From Atrina japonica (lineage: Eukaryota > Mollusca > Bivalvia > Pterioida > Pinnidae), in contig BROG01000228.1 of the NCBI GenBank assembly GCA_030159075.1, positions 310,001-374,000 of the forward strand: DNA of 64,000 bases, written 5' to 3'. Below the pieces are notes generated by a model that saw nothing but the letters and a program-made list of their open reading frames with translations, was not told the DNA's origin and searched no databases. Below are positions 13,462 through 26,205 of the stretch, one piece after another. Position 1 is the first letter of the stretch; every line of letters begins with the position of its first letter. Made by a program: the position numbers and the translations under genes.

Positions 13462-16400
13462 TTATCGTTTTCCACCAACACGTGGCTTGGCAGTCACAAT
13501 TTTCTGTTGTGCCTTGGCTTTTGGCTGTTTGGGTGCAGAAACCTGAAAAGCAAATAGATCAGATGTACATCTCTGTTCAAATGTTCAAAACAGATAATAA
13601 AAATCATAAAACTAAGTATGAAACCATTAACAACTACAATGTCATGAAAAAATCCTTATATACTTATGTTTTGCTACAAATTATGAAAATGTTTGTAAAA
13701 GATGCCATTTCAGATTGTCATACTCGGAGTCAAGATTTTATTTTCACATTAGAATATGTTTTGAGTGATTAAATGAATGACAAAATTATATATACTACTA
13801 CTACACAGTAAACAGCCAATAAGCCTCCATTTCAACTTTTTATTAATAACTTTAAAGCTCTTTCACCTGATTTGTTTAAGATATCAAGATCAACTAAAGA
13901 GTTCTAGAAAGACAGCGACACAATAACACTGAACTCAAACTGAATATACTAAGTCAAGTGTCTTTATGATAAAGCTAACTTTTCATTTTCTTAAGTAACT
14001 TTATTGTAGTGACAAAGAATCTAGAATTCAAGCACTCTGACAAAAAGTATTTCATTCAAGCACTTTTCACAGGATTTAAAAAATTTTCAGCACTTTTCAA
14101 GCTCTAACTCTATATGCAAGCACTTTTCAAGGTTATTTTAGTTTTTACACATTTTTCAATGTCTTACTCTTTACTCAAGCACTTTTCAAGGGTATTTAAG
14201 TTTTTTCAGCATTTTATCTATATTCTAGCATTTTTCAAGAGTTTTTGAGTTTTTAAGCAGTCTTAAAGATCTAAATCTATATTCAACCACTTTCCAAAAA
14301 TATTTCATTTTTTCAGCATTTTTCAATGTCTAAATCTATATTCAGACATTTTCCAAGGTCTGTGTAAATCATCATGAACAACAATGATCAGTGCAAAAGA
14401 ATAATGTCTAAATGTGTTCATCTGCTGAATTTCCTCCAGATTGTTTACCTTAGCAGCTTTCTTTTGAGCTTCCTTTGCCTTTTGTTTTTCTTTTGCAGCT
14501 CTGAAATAAGAAATAAAGTACACTGTACATGTATAAAACAAGACATTCTTTCTACCAATAACATGTGCTTTATCTAATTCTTGTTCTACTCCAGTTTCTG
14601 CCAAGTAGGAAAGCTGCTGTTTTTTCTGTGCATATGTTGTTGGGTTTTAGGGGTGGAGGCTTCTATATTTGATAATAAGATCATACAGGCTTTGTTAATT
14701 CTCAAATTGTAAACTTTTTTTTATAACACAATGATTCCATTTAGCTTTACATTATAATCATCTCTAGGTTTCTTTTTGTTTACTTATGTTTAGTGTCCTG
14801 CCAATCACCAAATTTTGGTGTAGTGCCAAAATTTTGACCTTTTCTATAGACTATAGCTAATACACTTAATGGGTTCTTTAATCTGCCATGACAAAGGATG
14901 TTGGTTTCCAGTTTTGTCCTATGAACCAATAACTTTCATTTCTTTTGCAGTGGGCTTGACAAAGAAATTATACAGCACATTTTCCTGGTCTATTTTTTCT
15001 ATTTCATGTAACATAAATGTTCTTAATATCTGATGTTATAATCAAATTATGGGAAATCAGTTTTCGGGGAAGGTGTTGCACTTGCGAGATCGGAAAGACT
15101 TCCAATGAATGTTTTTCAATACAGTACAAACATGGTGCTTATCCTGTCAAAAACTCTACACGGAATGGAGTGAAACACAGTATTGGATGGTGCATCACTA
15201 GATAAACAATATCATTTTGTGAAAACTAGTGTAAAGGATTAGCTCACAAACTTAATGACTTGATACTTCAATATGCAATCAACTTTGTGCCTGCGTCGAC
15301 ATTCTGCTTTTTGCTTAAAGTTCAGCTATTCCTTTTTGCTGTCCCCTTTACATTCAAATTTGTTTCCTACTCAAATCTATTGAAAGGGTCGCAAGTTGAT
15401 ATTATTTTTGGTATAGTTTAAAACACTACCCTAAAAAAATGGTCTCTTTCATTCCTCTACCCTTTTGACTAGAATATGGGGAGTAATTGGTAGCTAGTTT
15501 GAAATTAATCAATTAATGGCAAAATACACAGAAAAGAAATATTTTGAACACTGTTCATAAGCAATTAGACTAACTCTAAATTGCCAGTCATTTGAACGAT
15601 TGATTAAAAAACTAATTAAGTCCACTGTCAGAATTAACTGAGTAGTGTATGATTTAGAATAAAAGCTATATTATAATTTTACGTGAAATATGAACTGGTT
15701 CACCCCCAAATTATGACAGTAGACCATACTATTTATTGAGGCGAGTCTACATGTAACCACGGGTTAATGAGTTAAGTATTGGTATGTAATATTCAGAGGT
15801 ACACATGTACAAAGCCTACCTGATTGCCTGCTCTCTCTGTGCCTTTCTTACTTCTGGTTTCTGATTCCTCTTGGCCATAATATCAGTAAGAGTAGCTCCT
15901 GTGATGGCTCGAGTGAATTTGGTTGTTCTACGTGTTCTCTTCTTGGAAACTTCCTCTGACAGACCTTTTTTGTGCTTTCTTCTGTATAACACAGTCCAAT
16001 TAATGTTACGTGGATTTCTCCTCATCTGGTGTGAGGCTTCACATTTTGCATTCAGGAAATTGAATACCTGAAACAAATAAAAATTCAAATACATTATCAA
16101 GGATTACCATAGGATGAAATCAAGGAGGTCACCAAATGCTGTGAAGGGCTTCAAATTTTGGGCTATCCTTGGCACTTTTGCAGTGTTCAATCTAGGCCAC
16201 ACCATTGCATCAATGGCCCGCTGAAATCAGACATGGCGCAATTAAAATTCAATGATGGGCCACTCGGGCACAATGCTTATCTTCCAAGGGATAACTTTAT
16301 TTCAATTAAATGTCCGCGTATAAGCTGAAATAATACCTTGAAATGTAACATCGTGGATAGTCTAAGGCGAATAATTCAAGCCCGCTCCGTTTCCGATTAT

Positions 16401-17491
16401 CTCCATACTACGCTAGGTTAATGCAGTGATCGAAGTGAACGGAATATAACGACTGAATTATTTGGGTGATGGATAGTCTTGAGCAAACCACATAGCTGGA
16501 AGTAGCTGCCTGGTGTTATTAGTTAAAACGAGGCTTCAGTGTCAGAGTCTGCTAAACGCTTAAGGTCTGCTATATGCTGTCAAGCGTATTATGTGCTGCG
16601 GCCATGTGCAGACGACGTTTTTCTCTGTCAAAATTTAAAAACGTAAAGAGAATATCGAACTTTTTCTCAGTCACCAAGAGTTCTAAAAAAAATAAAAATG
16701 ATATTCAAAACAACCCAAGCTCGTCATCAAGTGAAAAAACAGCAGAAAAATCAGAATCTGTCTCTGAGAATCAGAAACGATAGTTTCAAAATCAGTGGTT
16801 ACACGACGAACGTTTTAAAAGCTGGTTGACTTATGATGACAAATCTTGTACCGTGAACTGTAGTGTATGCACAAAATTTAAAAAAGAAATCCCTTCACTA
16901 CAGGGTGTACCAATTTTTGTATATTGTTGAACAATGTACATGGACAGTTATGATGGTTACAGTAAACTTTAAACTCATCACAACTGGTCAGTTTTTCTTT
17001 ATTATTATGTTATGGCCCCTTCTTTTTGAAAATGGTCCCCTGATTTTAATAGCATGGGCCCGTCTGGCCCCCTTGTTCATGGTCCTAGATTGAACACTGC
17101 TTATGGCCTTTGAACAGTGAGGGTTCTTTAACATGCCAACAACACCTAATGCGAAACAAGACCTCAGTTTTTACTGTCTCATCCAAAGGACAAGCAAATC
17201 CAGCTGCATTCACAGAGGCTCGAAACCCGTGACCCTCCAGTAGCGAATCGAGTTCTCTACCTCAGATCGATGATGGCTTTTGATAGAGACTGTGTGACGT
17301 CTCATTATGAAAATTTTGTGTACATGTGCTATGGACCGACACTAATGTAGTGAGGGTTCTTTTACATGTACACCTGCTGTAAAACAGGACCTCAGTCAGA
17401 TTCTAAGGAAATTATTGTAATATTTGACATTTTCTTTAGAAAATTGTTCCTAACAAAAGGTTTTAAAACACAGATAGGAAGATAACTGAGA

Positions 17492-17561
<70 letters not shown>

Positions 17562-20500
17562 GAGAAAAGTAAACTGCTTAATTTGTATGAACAGTAGAGA
17601 GTGGGGTTTAATGAAAGCTTGAAAATGATTTATCAATGGGTTTAGTAGGATACAATATTTGAAAGAGAAAGTAAAATTAATGAGAATTTCCTAGGTAAGA
17701 AGATGAAAATTCCACTTTATTTACAGGTTCTGCTTCATTTGCATTCACGGAAAAGATGCTTTAACCCAACAAATGTCATATTAAATGCTCAAAGAGTGGA
17801 AATAAATGTTGGGTCGTTAGGCAGTGACCAGTGTACCACTGGGAAAAATTAAACAAAACTGAAGTTAACTGAATTAACAGGGAAAAACATTATTTTTTTT
17901 TTTTAATGTAATACTGGATATCAAATTTATAAACAAATCATTGCCTTCTGCAAGTTTGAAAGTTTGAGTGAATTACAAAAATGGCATTAATCTGGGGTCT
18001 ATAATATAAAACTGCAATTAATTTAAAGAATCAATTATAAACCAAATTTACAAAGTTTAAAGTCCAAATAGGGGAAAAGATGTAAAGTATAGTAGATTAT
18101 TTTCAATTTTTCCTGACAATTAAACAGATAGTGCAGTGATAGAAAAAGAAACTGTGTTCTTTAAGTATGTGGATACAAAAGAAAACTTTGGACGAGTAAA
18201 ATTTAATGTCCTCCAAAGGGAAGTATCCGTATGCAAAAAAACAGAAAAACACTCAAATTTCACAAATTTTCAGCCACTTGGCCTTTATCAATTGAAAGAC
18301 GACAATATGTAGCCTATATCAGTTACATAGTAATAAGTCTGCACAATACAAAGCTCCAGTGCAGTGTAAATGATTTGTATATCAATATATAGACAGAATT
18401 TAAGTCCCTGTTGTCAGACATGACTCAAATGTTCGCAGCATCTCTGGTGTGTATCAAGCCCAATTTTCTTCCCTGATTTAAAATTAGGGGCAGAAGTCCT
18501 CCCATTTGCTTTCTTCGTAGCAAGATGCTGTGATATTTTTACAGCAGTTTAGCAATCATTTTAACCATTTATTTCTTATTGCTGATGTCTGATATTTGTT
18601 GATATGCTTACTTGATCCTTTAGATTTATAAATCCATCTTCACCAAGTTATGACATGACTTGATTCCATATCTACGAGACGTCTATCCTAGCTACCTATC
18701 ATTTTTGTATTCAAATTGTCTGTCTCAATTTTGAACTCTAACGAAAGCCGGAAATGCTGGCTGATTCAGTGATTGGCTTATGGTAATGCAGTCAAAGGAC
18801 ATGCCATTACATATAAGGAAATCTTACTTCAAGTTATGTTATCAATGGACACCTGATCATTGAAAATCGACAAGATGAATACATTTTTTCACTTACATAT
18901 GACTTATTGCCAATTTTCAATGATCGAATGTCCTTTTCTCAGCGAGAGCTATATACATCGCTGCTTTTATTGATAAACCGTAGTACTAAATTCTTATATG
19001 TAATGTCACGTCTTTTGCATTACTGTAAGATTTATTCATATGGCATACTAGAAAAATAAATATACTGAGGTATAAATTTTGTGTCACAAACCTTTATTCT
19101 TATAACAATGATATTCAAATTAACTTGTGATCAGAGAAAAAGACTTCATTAGTGCCACTTTCCACACAAATATCAAATCAATATGTAGCGGCATTGCAAA
19201 GAAAAGGAGTAGAAAGGAATCTTTTTAAAAATATTTACTGAGTCAAGGGGCCATAACTCTGCACAAAATCATCTGACCGGAACCAAACTTGATTTGATCT
19301 GTAAATCATTTAGATATAATGATATACCAAATCAATATGTAGAGGCATTGCAAAGAAAAGGTGCAGAAAGGGATATTTAAAAAAAAAAAGTAATTCAAGG
19401 GGCCATAACTCTGCACAAAATCATCAGACCGGAATCAAATTTGAACTTGATATGTAAATCATCTAGATACAACCAAATATCAACTCACTATGTTGAAGCA
19501 TTACAAAGAAAAACTGTGAAAACTGTTATTTTTCAAATATTTACGTATTTCAAATGACCATAACTCAGCAACGGAAAATCAGAATTTAATCAAAATCGAA
19601 AGGTTGCTTGCATTTATAGTAAGGAACAAACTACCAAAAATTCATTGAAATCTGTCAAGGCTTTTTTGAGTTATCGTGCGCAGTGTGGATGACGCACATA
19701 CAGACTGACAAAGGTATACCATAATACGTCCCGTCAAAATTGACAGGTAACTTGACTAAACGTCTCATAGATCATTATGCAGGGTTCACACTACCGAGTG
19801 CCATTTTAGCAAAATGCTAAAAATATTATAAATTTGCTTAAAAATACTGTTTCTGGCTAAATTTTTTGCTCAAATAAAATCATTGGTAATTGTGTGACAA
19901 TCCAGGGAAAATCAGTCCTGAGGCAATATATTATTAAAATACAAGTGAAAACTGATCTTTCCCCTGCCATTTACAATAAATCGACGACTAATTAACCAAT
20001 TTGATAAGTACCGGTGTCAGCATTTGATTGTCCATCAGATGCAGAGTTTACCTGGCCATTGTGTATCGTGTGCACAAGTTGACCTAAGTATGCAAATTAA
20101 CTAGGTGAAATAAACAAAACCAAATGGTGGAAGTCATACACATTGACTTCAATGGATTGTTGGCATGATTAAAAGGTGTAAATTGCAAACACTGGTTGTG
20201 TTCCTTGACCATACCCAAAGACAATGATGAGGGAGTTGTTTAACAAGTGGCACCATGAGACGTCACCAACCCAAAAGGGCTTCAATGATTGTGATTCTCG
20301 TTATAGCAGCTTTAACGTGCCAAATTGTATAAGCAGTTGTATAATATAGCAATGATGAAGAAATGGAATAACAGTTTTAAAATGTTATTAATGGCCTTGG
20401 ATACTTGTTTATTCATTTTGATACTTGTTGTTTATTCATTTTGATACTTGTTGTTTATTCATTTTGATACTTGTTGTTTATTCATTTTGCTCAATGCAAT

Positions 20501-21551
20501 TTTATTTGGCTAACAAAAATAATCAATTTGCTAATTTTTCTGGCTTATAAATTTGAAATCTTGCTGGGAACCCTGATTATGGAATATAAATTGAATTATA
20601 TTGTGTCATAACTTGGTGACGGTGGATTTATAAATTGGATCATGTAAGCATATCAACAAATATTAGACACCAGGGATAAGAAATAGATGGTTAAAACAAT
20701 TGCTAAACTGCTGTAAAAATGTCACAGTATCTTGCTACAAAAAAATATATATGGCAGGACTTTGCCCCTGATTTTAACCCCCCCCCCCCAAATTGTTTAA
20801 AATTGGGGCAGAAAATTTGGTCTAGACTAGTGTGTGTGTGTGTGTGGGGGGGGGGGGGGTGTTGATCATGGAACAAGTGCCTTATAACTATTAAGTGTAT
20901 TCCTGGTGTTTCACTGACCAAGTAACATGGTTTAATGGCAAGACCACAATATTCTTCATTGTACAACATTCTTGATACACCCAACTGTTCCAACCCCAAG
21001 TGCAAGCCAAACACTAACCCACTGTGACCTCACTCCACAGAGTAGCTGACATGTATAGACATTTTACTGCCCTTCAGTCACTAAGTCTTGGTGCTTCTTT
21101 AATGGACCCCCGATACCAATAACACCCGTTCCCGTGGAGTGATACTGGGACCGAGGGATTTCGTTGAAACACCGAGGTGACTGAAAATGTTATCCAACGA
21201 CACCCCCACAATCCCTGACGAACTTATATGGACTCTGATTGGAATAACTAGGATAGGAAAAAAAACCTATATCTACGTTTGATTTGTCGAGTACATACAC
21301 TCTTCCAGTTCAAAACATTTTAGTTGATCTTACCCTGCCATCAATTTTAATCATTCGTTTCCCATGGCCTGGGTAGATTTTGTATCCACTGTATGCACAC
21401 AAATCGATCCTGGAAGGAAAAATAACATACTCAATGTACAAACAGAAGAACAAATAATATTTCTGAAGTATATTTAAATAAGATGACTTCAAATTATCTC
21501 TAAATCGATACGATTCCCGTCTGCGATTGTAATGTTTGTGACATACTTCAT
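13462..21551 (-). CDS. RPL24: Ribosomal protein eL24 (60S subunit), 5 exons, 153 aa
   Basis: eL24 is a structural protein of the 60S subunit near the intersubunit face. Coding exons, all with GT-AG junctions and matching phases: 21551-21547 (ATGAA only), 21409-21334, 16067-15820, 14500-14449 and 13542-13462, giving 462 bases with stop and 153 residues (human 157). Family hallmarks are visible: [16 protein letters not shown] near the N-terminus (the zinc-ribbon-like start), [45 protein letters not shown], a Lys/Ala-rich helix and the C-terminal PRVGGKR. An intact frame plus spliced structure argues against a processed pseudogene. The last two exons are shorter and more divergent than in vertebrates, as expected for the basic tail. 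It faces CEP97 head to head. Confidence 0.98.
14030..14350. repeat. Degenerate minisatellite in RPL24 intron 4
   Basis: Five to six diverged copies of a unit of about 58-65 bp built on CAAGCACTTTTCAAGG..TATTT..TTTTTCAGCATTTTTCAATGTCTA. It ends about 100 bp from exon 4. Confidence 0.75.
16118..17275 (-). repeat. SINE (family A), split by a hAT insertion
   Basis: The tRNA-like head lies at the 17,275 side. On the minus strand the B box reads GGGTTTCGAGCC, and the body (TTTTACTGTCTCATCC, GAGGGTTCTTTAACATG, TTCAAATTTTGGGCTATC, AAGGGCTTCAAATTTTGGG) matches the SINE at 43,672. The body is interrupted at 16,181-17,099 by a hAT element. Joining the flanks restores the order seen in the uninterrupted copies, so the SINE is older than the hAT. 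Confidence 0.75.
16181..17099 (+). mobile_element. Internally deleted hAT transposon inside a SINE
   Basis: Perfect 16-bp terminal inverted repeats (CAGTGTTCAATCTAGG). The interior holds a fragment of a transposase N-terminus: a basic Ser/Lys-rich region (16,574-16,783), a stop, then [23 protein letters not shown]. That is the BED/TTF-type zinc-finger start of hAT transposases of the ZMYM/ZNF862-like group. The catalytic core is missing. Flanks are CTTTTG on the left and CTTATG on the right, a probable decayed 6-bp target duplication. The element is 919 bp and dead by itself. Confidence 0.8.
17495..17558. repeat. (GA)n microsatellite
   Basis: About 32 GA units in RPL24 intron 2. Confidence 0.95.
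18783..19023. repeat. Fold-back MITE in RPL24 intron 2
   Basis: Outer inverted arms share GTAATGCA, AAAGGACATG/AAAAGACGTGA and CATTACATATAAG (18,783-18,820 against 18,988-19,023). An inner pair shares GATCATTGAAAATYG (about 18,856 and 18,920). About 240 bp, non-coding, able to form a long hairpin. Confidence 0.7.
19140..19620. repeat. Tandem AAGGGGCCATAACTCTGCACA repeat
   Basis: Two clear copies and a decayed third of a unit of about 140-150 bp. Each has a GGGGCCATAACTCTGCACAA block followed by ATCAATATGTAG.GGCATTGCAAAGAAAAG. The downstream flank carries GTGTGGATGACGCACATACAGACTGACAAAG, a typical edge of dispersed molluscan repeats. No coding content. Confidence 0.65.
20401..20490. repeat. 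23-bp tandem repeat
   Basis: Unit ATACTTGTTGTTTATTCATTTTG, one 20-bp copy followed by three 23-bp copies, almost without mismatches. Confidence 0.9.
20778..20860. repeat. Poly-C tract and (GT)n(G)n tract
   Basis: A run of C at 20,778-20,789 and GTGTGTGT followed by more than ten G at about 20,831-20,859. The two can pair with each other or form G-rich structures. The open frame across them is low-complexity. Confidence 0.85.
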
Positions 21552-21600
21552 GATTGCTACCGGAAAAAGAAAGTTACAAAAGAGGTCCGCGGTAAATTTA
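21552..21600 (-). promoter_or_regulatory. RPL24 core promoter with 5' TOP-like start
   Basis: On the minus strand, CTTTCTTTTTCC (21,573-21,562) lies 11 bases before the ATG. A C followed by a pyrimidine run is the signature of 5' TOP mRNAs, whose translation is controlled through mTOR/LARP1. The start at C21573 is inferred from this motif. Confidence 0.55.
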
Positions 21601-22714
21601 CAACCAGTGAATCATATCGAACCCGATTGCATTTTTTTAAAAAGTGTTGATAAAAATAGTCATATTTCTGAAATATGCGTTTATTTTACACATGTCTAGA
21701 TCTCCGATTTGATTAACAAATAATGCCCATGATTCTTTATGCGTAATATAATAGTAAAAAAAAAAATAATAATAAAACCAGCCGCAATACCAAATATAGA
21801 CTCATTTTTCATAATAAACAAACCTAACTGGGCTTGTACAATAGCAGGACAAATGTAAGATATTTTCCAAATCTATTTTATATAATTAAAACTGCACTTT
21901 TTAAAAATATTTCCGGTCCCACGTACAAAGTCACATTACACTGGTCCCTGGCATTGGCAACCTTTGGTGTTGTAAATACATGGGTTGAAAATCCAGTTTG
22001 AATTTGTTATTTCTTTATTTCAGGTTCAGTTCTTCATTTCCGAAGGTATCAGTGTCAAAAAAAAGAAAAAGAAAATCCGGATCTCTCTCCTAATGCAAAT
22101 TTCTTGATGTCATGCAAGGGTTAGTTCGCTGAAACTCGACTGTGGAATTACGTGTGGGTGGGGGGGGGGGGTAAAAATCGTGAGATTTTTCCTCCCTCCG
22201 GAAGAATCACATGTATGAGGGCCTTTGACGTGACGGGGCCACTGAACAACTCCTCGCTGTATACTGGAAGTACAAATAACTGATTTCGTTCAGCTACGCC
22301 ATACATTTCTGTATTAATTAACAGATCATCAAGGATGTATCTATATCGATAAATTCCAAATTGAATGTTACGGATAGTTGTTCCGAGTCAGAAACATTTG
22401 AATTTAGTCCGTCAAGTTCTTATGAATAAAGCAACAGTAGAAAATGGGTCCAAGCTAAGAGGACTAAACCTTAAACAATTTTATTTTGTATTTTGTACGA
22501 TTTGAGATTGGCATTCTATCTCTCTATCTGTCTGTCTGTTTATCTCATAAATAGGGAGACACACTATTTATGTATTTTTTTTAATAATTTCTTAAAGCAA
22601 AATGCATATCTTCCCCAATTTAATTTGTCCTATTTATTCTTACTAAAATTTACATGTAGAGCCTCCCCCAAATGTTTGAAAATCTCCCAATGAAAATTTT
22701 CCAGGGTTGGCAAT

Positions 22715-22831
22715 CTATCTATCTGTCTGCTATCTATCTATCTGTCTGACTGTCTATCTATCTATCTATCTGCCTGTCTTTTTATCTATCTGCCTGTCTT
22801 TCTATCTATCTATTCATCCATCCATCCATTT
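22715..22831. repeat. (TCTA)/(TCTG)/(CATC) microsatellite
   Basis: A compound tetranucleotide tract. The open frame across it (Leu-Ser-Ile-Tyr repeats) is an artefact. Confidence 0.9.
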
Positions 22832-23135
22832 ATCAATTGATAGATGTTCGATTTATTTTTTACTACCTCTCTTAGGTGTAACAAAGATCGGGTTAGAGTG
22901 TCACTTTTGCATTTTTAGCGTTGAGGAAAATAGCTTTCAGCCAATCATGATAAGTCTTACAAAAAGCCGAAGGAAGAGCGGGAATACACAATCCTCAGAA
23001 GATAAATATTTTGCGTTTAAGAAAAATGTGAATTTTATGCATTTAGGGGGCCCTACACATAATTAGCCGTTCATCATAGACAGAATGAGTTTCGTCGTTT
23101 AGTACTGGCATCAGTGTAGCTTGAAACAAGGCGAG

Positions 23136-23139
23136 ATGG
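23136..23139 (+). CDS. CEP97: Candidate CEP97 start exon (ATG plus one base)
   Basis: The first recognised CEP97 exon (44,159) needs an upstream exon that supplies a start codon and ends one base into a codon. GCGAGATGG followed by GTAAGG at 23,140 offers this: ATG, one G, then a good donor. Joining gives Met-Asp-Gly-Asp and then the LRR cap. The intron would be 21 kb. RPL24 next door has an equally tiny start exon. No other evidence: an ATGGGTAAG-like match can arise by chance, and an untranslated exon with a different start is possible. Confidence 0.35.
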
Positions 23140-23274
23140 GTAAGGTTGACGTTGTGATCTTTAATTTCTTTAAGTTGCTAATGTAAACTGAAATCATCTT
23201 GATCTGATCATGACATAAGACATAACTAATGTAGTGATGGCAGTTGCGCCCCGTAGTGACAGTGCACTATGCAG

Positions 23275-25044
23275 CAGGGCTCAACGTTAACTTTAAAAAG
23301 AACTAGACCAGTCCGACCAGTACCAGAAAATTTTACTAGACCTGACCTCAACATCACTAGACCTGACTTCGGTTACATCATATCAATCGATATCTCTTTT
23401 CCAGAGTTTCATATCCTACTTAATTAGGGTACACTACATCTAGAGATTTTAAGGGTATAATGAAAACACTAAATTTTAATTTTTAATAAGTGGTAAAATA
23501 TAGCTCACATATAAATTTCATAAATTGCCCGACGAACTCGAAGACAGGCAGAGGAATTGTGCATATCTATGTCTTATTTTTAGCAATTGCTGCACCATTA
23601 AACGCTATTTACTGCTTTTACTGATTTTTTAAATAACATAAAAAACAAATAAGTACAGAAAGAAATTAATGAATTATTTTAATAATTGAAATATGATAAT
23701 ATCTAGAGTACTCAAGCCTATTAACTCTAGTAAGTAGAACTGGAATACAAATATATTTTGTTACAGTATAAAACATACATGTCATTTCTGAGTGGTGCAA
23801 GTAATTTATCCTCATTTTTTACACAGTATTCATGCTGATTAATCCACTGATTTATAATTTTATCAAGAACAAAATAAAACCTGAATAGAGAGTTAGCTTG
23901 AATGCTTTGACAATTTATTTATAGAAGTCAAGAAACAAGTATATATATAAGTTTGAAATTTTCTTTTAGGCCTAATTATTTTAAAATAAATTCTGATTTT
24001 TGTTCTGCCCTTTGATTTCTTTGATATACCATGATCTCTAGTTATGCCTCTACTACTAGAATAAAGAAGCTGTTATCAGTCACTCAGGGTAAACAGATAT
24101 AGATTGTTATTGTAAGTTGATCTGCTTTATTAGAGATATTGTGACTCAATTCAAACAAAACTATCAAAAAAGAAACATACCATTTTATATGCCTGGTTAA
24201 ATTAAAATATGCCAAGGCTAGGCTAGTGAAGCTGCACGCACTTGTGATGTTATGACCGATGCTTTTAGTTTCACTTTCAATCTGAATTTTTGCGGGACCA
24301 TAGAATTACCGAAATGACGCCAATTACCTGAATGGCGGGACATGTAACTGGATTGAAGCTCCTTTCCATCGTAATGATACTTTTGTGGAATAATTTACTT
24401 TTAAATGTTAATAACATAGGTATTACATTAAATGAAAAGATATTTTGTCGGTATTGTCCTTGTATTTGACGGTCTAGCTTTTCATATTTAAGCCATATCA
24501 ATACTAGTGTGATATTGAACCCAACATAACTACTCGTACAATTTGTAGCAACATTCCCAGAACACTCTTTCTCTTCTCACATTGAAAAAGTTTATTCTTC
24601 TTAGCTGTATATAAATAATCTAAAAATGATGAAAACATAATCTGATGTGTCATTTCAGTAGCTTTATGTATCATTCTGGTAATATTACTATTATTTTGGT
24701 TATTTTATATACCAATCTCTCACCAGAGGGCGTATTACATTATATTGCGACAAAATTGATGAAATGAAAGTAAGTCTATACAGCACGTAATATCAGCGAC
24801 ATATCTATTATCACAATCACTGGTAATGTATATAAATGTCCCACTATTGGTAAATAAATTATTAATAAATTACAAAAAGAACAAAATGGTTTTCCACAAC
24901 AATTTTTTTTAATAATAGATCTTCAGTCTATTTGAAGTGATATTTTTAACCTGACCAGTCGGGCTACTTTGACACAAATTAACTAGACCGGACCAATCTT
25001 TTACTAATCAGGGTCGGTCGGACGTGCCTTAGTGTTGAGCCCTG
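23275..25044. mobile_element. Non-autonomous hAT-like element (CAGGGCTCAAC ends)
   Basis: Begins CAGGGCTCAACG and ends in the complement GTTGAGCCCTG (11-bp inverted repeat). Several copies of an ACTAGACC.GAC motif lie just inside both ends (left about 23,310-23,360, right about 24,990), as hAT transposase subterminal binding sites often do. No transposase seen in 1.77 kb. Flanks share only GCAG, so the target duplication is not clear. Confidence 0.6.
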
Positions 25045-25839
25045 GCAGGGGTTGTTGGACATTTTTGGGACAGGGTCCTGTACCCTTCCAATTGGGAATT
25101 TTACGAAATCACAAGAATAAAGTACAAAACTTGTTATTCATTTTATAACTCTTATTTAATGTACTTACCTGACAACATCTTGAACATGCCTTACATGGGT
25201 TTAATTATTGGACTTAACTCAAGATGGAACATTTCTACAATAAAGAGCACACTGCGCACGCATACTAGATTCTCTCTTTTTTTCTTTTATACTAAATGTG
25301 AAGGACATAGTGAACATAATCAATAATTGCGAAATTTTTGCTCAAAGTTGGGGGGAAATGTGGGATTTTGCATTGGGAATGGGTCCTTTTAAGGGATCTG
25401 CATGTTGATGATACATTGTATATGTATTAATCCCTGCAGTGTCAGAGACGTTTAATTGATTGCCTGGCACTCAAGTGGAGTATTACTGTACTGCGTTATC
25501 TGTTGATATTGTACTGGTTCTAAACCTGCTTCTGACTGATCTCTTATTTCAGCCAGGCCATAATATTATATGATAATCATGAATTAAAATTTGTTGAGAT
25601 TTCATTTTTTATGCTGCTACTTTGGCTTGATTTAACAAGCCATGTGACTAGCTACTTAAAGCCCTTTCCACTTGTCCCGGTGAGACAGGGAGAGAGATGT
25701 TTAGTGTGTGTTAATATATTTGCTCAAGTGGTTCATATATTTCTAACAGCTTTTTAACTGTCACATACGGTACTATGCTTTTACTGTCTGATGAAAGTTA
25801 TAGTAAAACTGCAATCCTAGACCATTTACCCTCTATCTA

Positions 25840-25980
25840 GGCATAGAGCTGTGTGGTGTGGACAGGAGATGAAATCTTGCCTCTGAAAATTTGGCACAAC
25901 CGGAGATTGAACCAGGGACCTTCATGTTGAAGATCTGGTGCTCAAGACTACCAACTGAGCTACTATGTCCTATTTCATTT
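25840..25980 (-). repeat. tRNA-derived SINE (family B)
   Basis: On the minus strand an A box (TAGCTCAGTTGGTAG) and a B box (GGTTCAATCTC) are separated by a tRNA-like distance, followed by a non-tRNA body (CATCTCCTGTCCACACCACAC). The anticodon arm is mispaired and there is no acceptor stem, so this is a SINE and not a tRNA gene. Confidence 0.75.
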
Positions 25981-26205
25981 TGCACATGTACTGGTTATTG
26001 ATCTAAATGAGTTTAAATTTTTAATTCATTAAATAACACTGACAAGAGTTATCATTTTTACCGTACTTGTTATCATACGCAGTTATCCAGTTGATAAAGT
26101 AATGCATTTCCTGTGATGCCAGTCATAACCTAAAACTGAGTAAAACTGACCGTATGATAATCGAAAAGTTACTCCGCCCCTCCAAGTTATGTGAATCAGA
26201 CAATA

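Noticed and set aside
14374..14577. Plus-strand frame opposite RPL24 exon 4
   Set aside because: It is the shadow of the Lys/Ala-rich minus-strand exon. The same applies to 15,871-16,071 (+) opposite exon 3.
16574..16783. Independent host gene for the basic Ser-rich frame
   Set aside because: It lies inside perfect hAT inverted repeats and continues into a transposase zinc finger.
22493..23066. Open frames with Leu-Ser-Ile-Tyr repeats
   Set aside because: They arise from a TCTA/TCTG microsatellite; no domain.
25840..25980. tRNA gene on the minus strand
   Set aside because: A and B boxes exist, but no acceptor stem or sound anticodon arm forms; called a SINE.
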